From NCBI RefSeq assembly GCF_000306115.2, contig NZ_AKWX02000014.1:25001-73472 (forward strand): 48,472 bases of DNA, read 5' to 3'. The stretch's first letter is position 1. Each line of letters starts with the position of its first letter. The position numbers and the translations under genes were made by a program. This stretch comes from Leptospira wolffii serovar Khorat str. Khorat-H2. GTDB lineage: Bacteria; Spirochaetota; Leptospiria; Leptospirales; Leptospiraceae. Below the pieces are notes generated by a model. It ran no database searches. It worked only from the letters and a program-made list of their open reading frames with translations, and had not been told where the DNA came from. Below are positions 46,198 through 48,472 of this stretch, piece by piece.

Positions 46198-47688
46198 ATG
46201 GAAGCTATTACCAAAAAAATGAGAAAGGATAGAATGCGAAGAATCTTATTCGCATGGGCGACGGGGATACTTCTGCTTACGGTAGGATCCTTATCCGCCG
46301 CCTACTCATTGAAACAGATTCCGGATTCAATCGGTCCGGATGGTAGGAACATATCCAGACAATTCTTCCAATTCCTGAAGACCGTGGTGATGAAGAACAA
46401 GTACGACGGAAGAGCAGTGGGTTTTCATAAGTATTTGGATCGGTCCTTGGAGAGATTCGAATTAAAAAATCTTTATAATTCGGAATATATGGAGAAGGAC
46501 AGTAACGGTCAGCATTTCGTTACCTATCGGGGAAGATTCGCGCCGGACGGTTATAAGGTAAGTCTCGAACCGATTCGTTTGAAGGACGTTCCGATTCCTA
46601 ATTTCGGGGACTTTTCCGCGGAGTTCGCATTGAAACATAATCCGAATCCTACGTTCGGTGGAAATTCCTACTCCGGGAATTTGGATATAGCGACTCATAT
46701 GGGGCCGTTCACGCATAAACACGGATTGAACGCTATGGATTCCGGTTTGCATTTTCTGGATTCGGGAAATTTGAAATCGATTGCGGCTCCCGAAACCACG
46801 GCGTTCAAGAAAATCAAAGACCCGGAGGCAAGAAAGGCCATCAACGATTTTACCGCGTCCTATCCGGCTCTGGCAAAATTCATGAACTACTATTTCGGCT
46901 TGGATTCCTTATTGAAGGTTTATAGCGAGGGGAAACTCCCGGGAGTGACTGCGTTTGCATTCGAGGGGAATATTGATCAGACTCTCATGAGAGATTATCC
47001 TTATTTAGGAGATTATCTGGATGATATCAAATATTTAGGTTTCATCAAGGTAAGGCTGACTAACTTGCAAGGGCGTTCCTTGGCGGAGTTCTCGATAGAA
47101 TCCAAGACGAGAGAAATCCGTTTTAAATTCTTCACTCAGAACGGTAAGGTGATTCCCTATGATAGCAAAGGGAATTTTTATCCGCAGGATGCATTTTCAC
47201 TCAATTCCCTTACCGAATTTCCCTTCGTAGCCAAGGCAAGCGTAGAGGCCAATCTATACGGACTGGTTTTGGAGAATTCCGATATCCAATTATTGGGAAG
47301 ATTTACGAATACCGCAAATTCGGGAGTATTGAACTTGAAGGTGACTAAGATCCAAGAGTTCGAAGTAAGCGGAGCCTTCGCGTATTTCGCTCCTTCTTGG
47401 GCGATCAATTTGTTCATTCCCGGAAACTTGCAGTCCATCATCCACGAGTTTACCGAAACTCTTGTAAAGGCAAACGACGGAAAAGGAACGAGTATCGTTC
47501 TAAGATGGGATAGAGAAGCGGCTAAGACTATCATGAAGACTCGAATCGAGACGGAGTTTCTGGATAATTTCTTTATTCGCTTCGGTTTGAAAATTTGGAA
47601 CCATAGGGTCCTTCCGGATGAGGATGCGAAAGACGATATCCGGGCCGTGATCTCCAAGCAGATCGAATTACTACTCCAAGGAATTTGA
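46198..47688 (+). CDS. Large predicted exported protein of unknown function
   Basis: The 496-aa protein has a short positively charged start and one hydrophobic segment (FAWATGILLLTVGSL, around residues 18-33). The rest is soluble and beta-rich with many aromatic residues. Mid-protein segments include FALKHNPNPTFGGNSYSGNL and IATHMGPFTHKHGL with clustered His. I do not recognise a family; it has the feel of a Leptospira-specific envelope protein. ATG 46198 is preferred (GAAGAGGA upstream). A TTGACA hexamer at 46114-46119 may be a -35 element, but no good -10 pairs with it. Confidence 0.65.
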   Translation: MEAITKKMRKDRMRRILFAWATGILLLTVGSLSAAYSLKQIPDSIGPDGRNISRQFFQFLKTVVMKNKYDGRAVGFHKYLDRSLERFELKNLYNSEYMEKDSNGQHFVTYRGRFAPDGYKVSLEPIRLKDVPIPNFGDFSAEFALKHNPNPTFGGNSYSGNLDIATHMGPFTHKHGLNAMDSGLHFLDSGNLKSIAAPETTAFKKIKDPEARKAINDFTASYPALAKFMNYYFGLDSLLKVYSEGKLPGVTAFAFEGNIDQTLMRDYPYLGDYLDDIKYLGFIKVRLTNLQGRSLAEFSIESKTREIRFKFFTQNGKVIPYDSKGNFYPQDAFSLNSLTEFPFVAKASVEANLYGLVLENSDIQLLGRFTNTANSGVLNLKVTKIQEFEVSGAFAYFAPSWAINLFIPGNLQSIIHEFTETLVKANDGKGTSIVLRWDREAAKTIMKTRIETEFLDNFFIRFGLKIWNHRVLPDEDAKDDIRAVISKQIELLLQGI

Positions 47689-47698
47689 TTCAAGTAGA

Positions 47699-47718
47699 GC
47701 CCGGGCTTTTACCCGGGC
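47699..47718 (+). terminator. GC hairpin after the large exported-protein gene
   Basis: GCCCGGG and CCCGGGC make a 7-bp perfect stem with a 6-nt loop just after the stop at 47688. No clear U-run follows on the plus strand. Probably a transcription end or mRNA-stabilising hairpin. Confidence 0.5.
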
Positions 47719-47732
47719 GGAGAAAATACTTT

Positions 47733-47785
47733 GAGAAGACGATCGCGCTGCGAATCGGTGCAATCTGCGATTGCAAACGATACGG
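47733..47785. repeat. REP-like 53-bp repeat, copy 1
   Basis: The 53 bases are identical to 47867-47919, and the two copies lie 134 bp apart. Inside (47751-47784) is an imperfect hairpin with arms CGAATCGGTGCAATC and GATTGCAAACGATACG around a TGC loop. Similarity continues more weakly for about 60 bp beyond each copy. This is the profile of a repetitive extragenic palindrome. Confidence 0.75.
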
Positions 47786-47866
47786 CTGTTTGAAATGGCA
47801 ACTAATAGCTGATCGAAAACCTTTCTTTAAAACTCTCCCCACCCCTTCGGAGCGCCCTTAGTAAGC

Positions 47867-47919
47867 GAGAAGACGATCGCGCTGCGAATCGGTGCAATCT
47901 GCGATTGCAAACGATACGG
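47867..47919. repeat. REP-like 53-bp repeat, copy 2
   Basis: Exact copy of 47733-47785, including the hairpin (47885-47918). The flank after it (about 60 bp, with GATCGAAAG and TTCTTTAAAA words) parallels the flank after copy 1. No gene lies in this region. Confidence 0.75.
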
Positions 47920-47971
47920 GCAATATAAATGTAACCCACTGAGCGATCGAAAGCTATTCTTTAAAAGCGTG

Positions 47972-47991
47972 CCCCACCCGAGTGGGTGGGG
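47972..47991. repeat. Strong GC hairpin
   Basis: CCCCACCC-GAGT-GGGTGGGG is a perfect 8-bp stem with a 4-nt loop. It sits next to the REP copies and may be a terminator-like or structural element; no U-run follows on either strand. Confidence 0.55.
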
Positions 47992-48257
47992 GCCGGTGCG
48001 GTGGTACCCCGGCTACCAATGAGTGCTTCCATATCACATGTCCTTCGTTTAGGCGAGACAAAAATGGGTAGGCTTCTTTGTGAATATGGAATCCGCTTTC
48101 TGTGAACTCAATTGCGCGAATGGAAATTCTATTCCGTTTGATATAATCTACTGTTGGAGCTCCAACACTTTCTCCGGTAAAAGACAAGTTGTAAAGTTGC
48201 GGAAAATATGATATAGGATCCGTGCTTCTCCCACTGAGGACCCGCCTCCACCACCCG

Positions 48258-48472
48258 TGTACGTCCGGGAACATAGGTAACAGTTTAGACCGGAGACATG
48301 GGTTACACTTTTAATATCCTAGAGACCTTCTGTCTTTTTTCATCAAATATTCCTATTTTAACAAAGCTAAAATAAATTGTCCAAATACCATCCTCCACTG
48401 GCTCGAAGCCTATATACTCGCCCCCTAAACTTTTAGTAACAAAGAACCTTTTATTCTTCCAATAAAAATTCC
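48258..48472 (-). mobile_element. IS481-like insertion sequence, end portion (runs off right edge)
   Basis: The minus strand carries the tail of a transposase followed by subterminal GTTACC/ATGTCTCCGG and ATGTTCCCGG words, and a TG...-style end at about 48258 (TGTACGTCCGGGAAC). This pattern recalls termini of IS481-family elements. The boundary is inferred by eye, the other end is outside the window, and no target duplication can be checked. Confidence 0.5.
48303..48472 (-). CDS. IS481-family transposase, C-terminal end (cut by window edge)
   Basis: A minus-strand frame of 55 codons plus stop (TAA at 48303-48305) is open to the right edge. It reads NFYWKNKRFFVTKSLGGEY then IGFEPVEDGIWTIYFSFV, the characteristic tail after the DDE integrase core of IS481-type transposases (KGKRYFVS.., GEYIGL.., DGVW.I.F). 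The catalytic DDE residues lie outside the window, so activity is unknown. Confidence 0.7.
   Translation of the reverse strand, partial: NFYWKNKRFFVTKSLGGEYIGFEPVEDGIWTIYFSFVKIGIFDEKRQKVSRILKV

Noticed and set aside
47733..47919. CRISPR array
   Set aside because: Only two repeats of 53 bp, flanks related to each other rather than unique spacers, and no cas genes; fits a REP doublet.
47954..48274. 106-codon minus-strand ORF over the repeat region
   Set aside because: It crosses the inferred IS boundary and the GC hairpin, and its translation is the low-information Arg/Pro-rich type seen in repeats; no ribosome-binding site.

Overview
The window looks like a chromosomal segment of a Leptospira species. 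The evidence is the many short lipoproteins with relaxed spirochaetal lipoboxes, the frequent TTG and GTG starts, an isolated tRNA-Ile/tRNA-Ala pair with no rRNA beside it, a PAS/HisKA sensor-kinase pair, and proteins recalling Leptospira-only families. GC content judged by eye is in the mid-40s per cent over most of the window, which would suit the higher-GC members of the genus. The first ~2.5 kb is visibly AT-richer. Species cannot be fixed from the sequence alone.

Layout. 1-3.7 kb is an accessory patch: a PIN-domain protein running off the left edge, an XRE-ImmA/IrrE antitoxin-like protease with its DUF4411 PIN partner, and a class II Fic protein. 3.8-5.9 kb holds an unknown protein and a PLP-dependent Cys/Met-metabolism enzyme. 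6.1-9.0 kb is a small stress or detoxification cluster (ArsR regulator, membrane protein, VOC protein, SRPBCC/AHSA1 protein, AraC regulator). Near-identical palindromes precede the ArsR gene and the divergent AHSA1 gene. 9.0-11.9 kb carries an ankyrin protein, two alpha/beta hydrolases and a membrane protein. 12.0-15.0 kb is a proline-catabolism operon. 15.9-20.7 kb is a heavy-metal RND efflux operon (CzcA-type pump plus TolC-type channel) with no adaptor gene; it is preceded by a small lipoprotein frame broken by one TAA codon. 21-28 kb carries a TfoX-like protein with a histone-like tail, small lipoproteins, a flavoprotein/polyferredoxin fusion, a large membrane protein and a PQQ-type sugar dehydrogenase, followed by two tRNAs. 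28-31 kb has an SH3 lipoprotein, an acyltransferase and a cyclic-nucleotide-binding protein.

31.0-35.5 kb is the most attractive metabolic unit. It has five tightly packed genes: SMP-30/strictosidine-synthase-like lactonase candidate, acyl-CoA dehydrogenase, APH-type kinase, small DUF6285/LvaB-like protein and histidine phosphatase. Kinase, small protein and dehydrogenase match the logic of 4-hydroxyacyl-CoA catabolism (LvaA/B/C, ACAD10/11). The leading lactonase would supply 4-hydroxy acids from gamma-lactones. 35.6-39.7 kb holds two adjacent paralogous histidine kinases whose HisKA helices are split by a long insertion, with no response regulator nearby.

39.8-43.5 kb contains a GST, a MAPEG protein, a thioesterase and a zinc alcohol dehydrogenase. 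43.5-46.0 kb has three related membrane proteins in a row, and 46.2-47.7 kb a large protein of unknown function. The last ~0.8 kb is repeat-rich: two perfect 53-bp copies of a REP-like hairpin unit, a strong GC hairpin, and the 3' end of an IS481-like insertion sequence that runs off the right edge.
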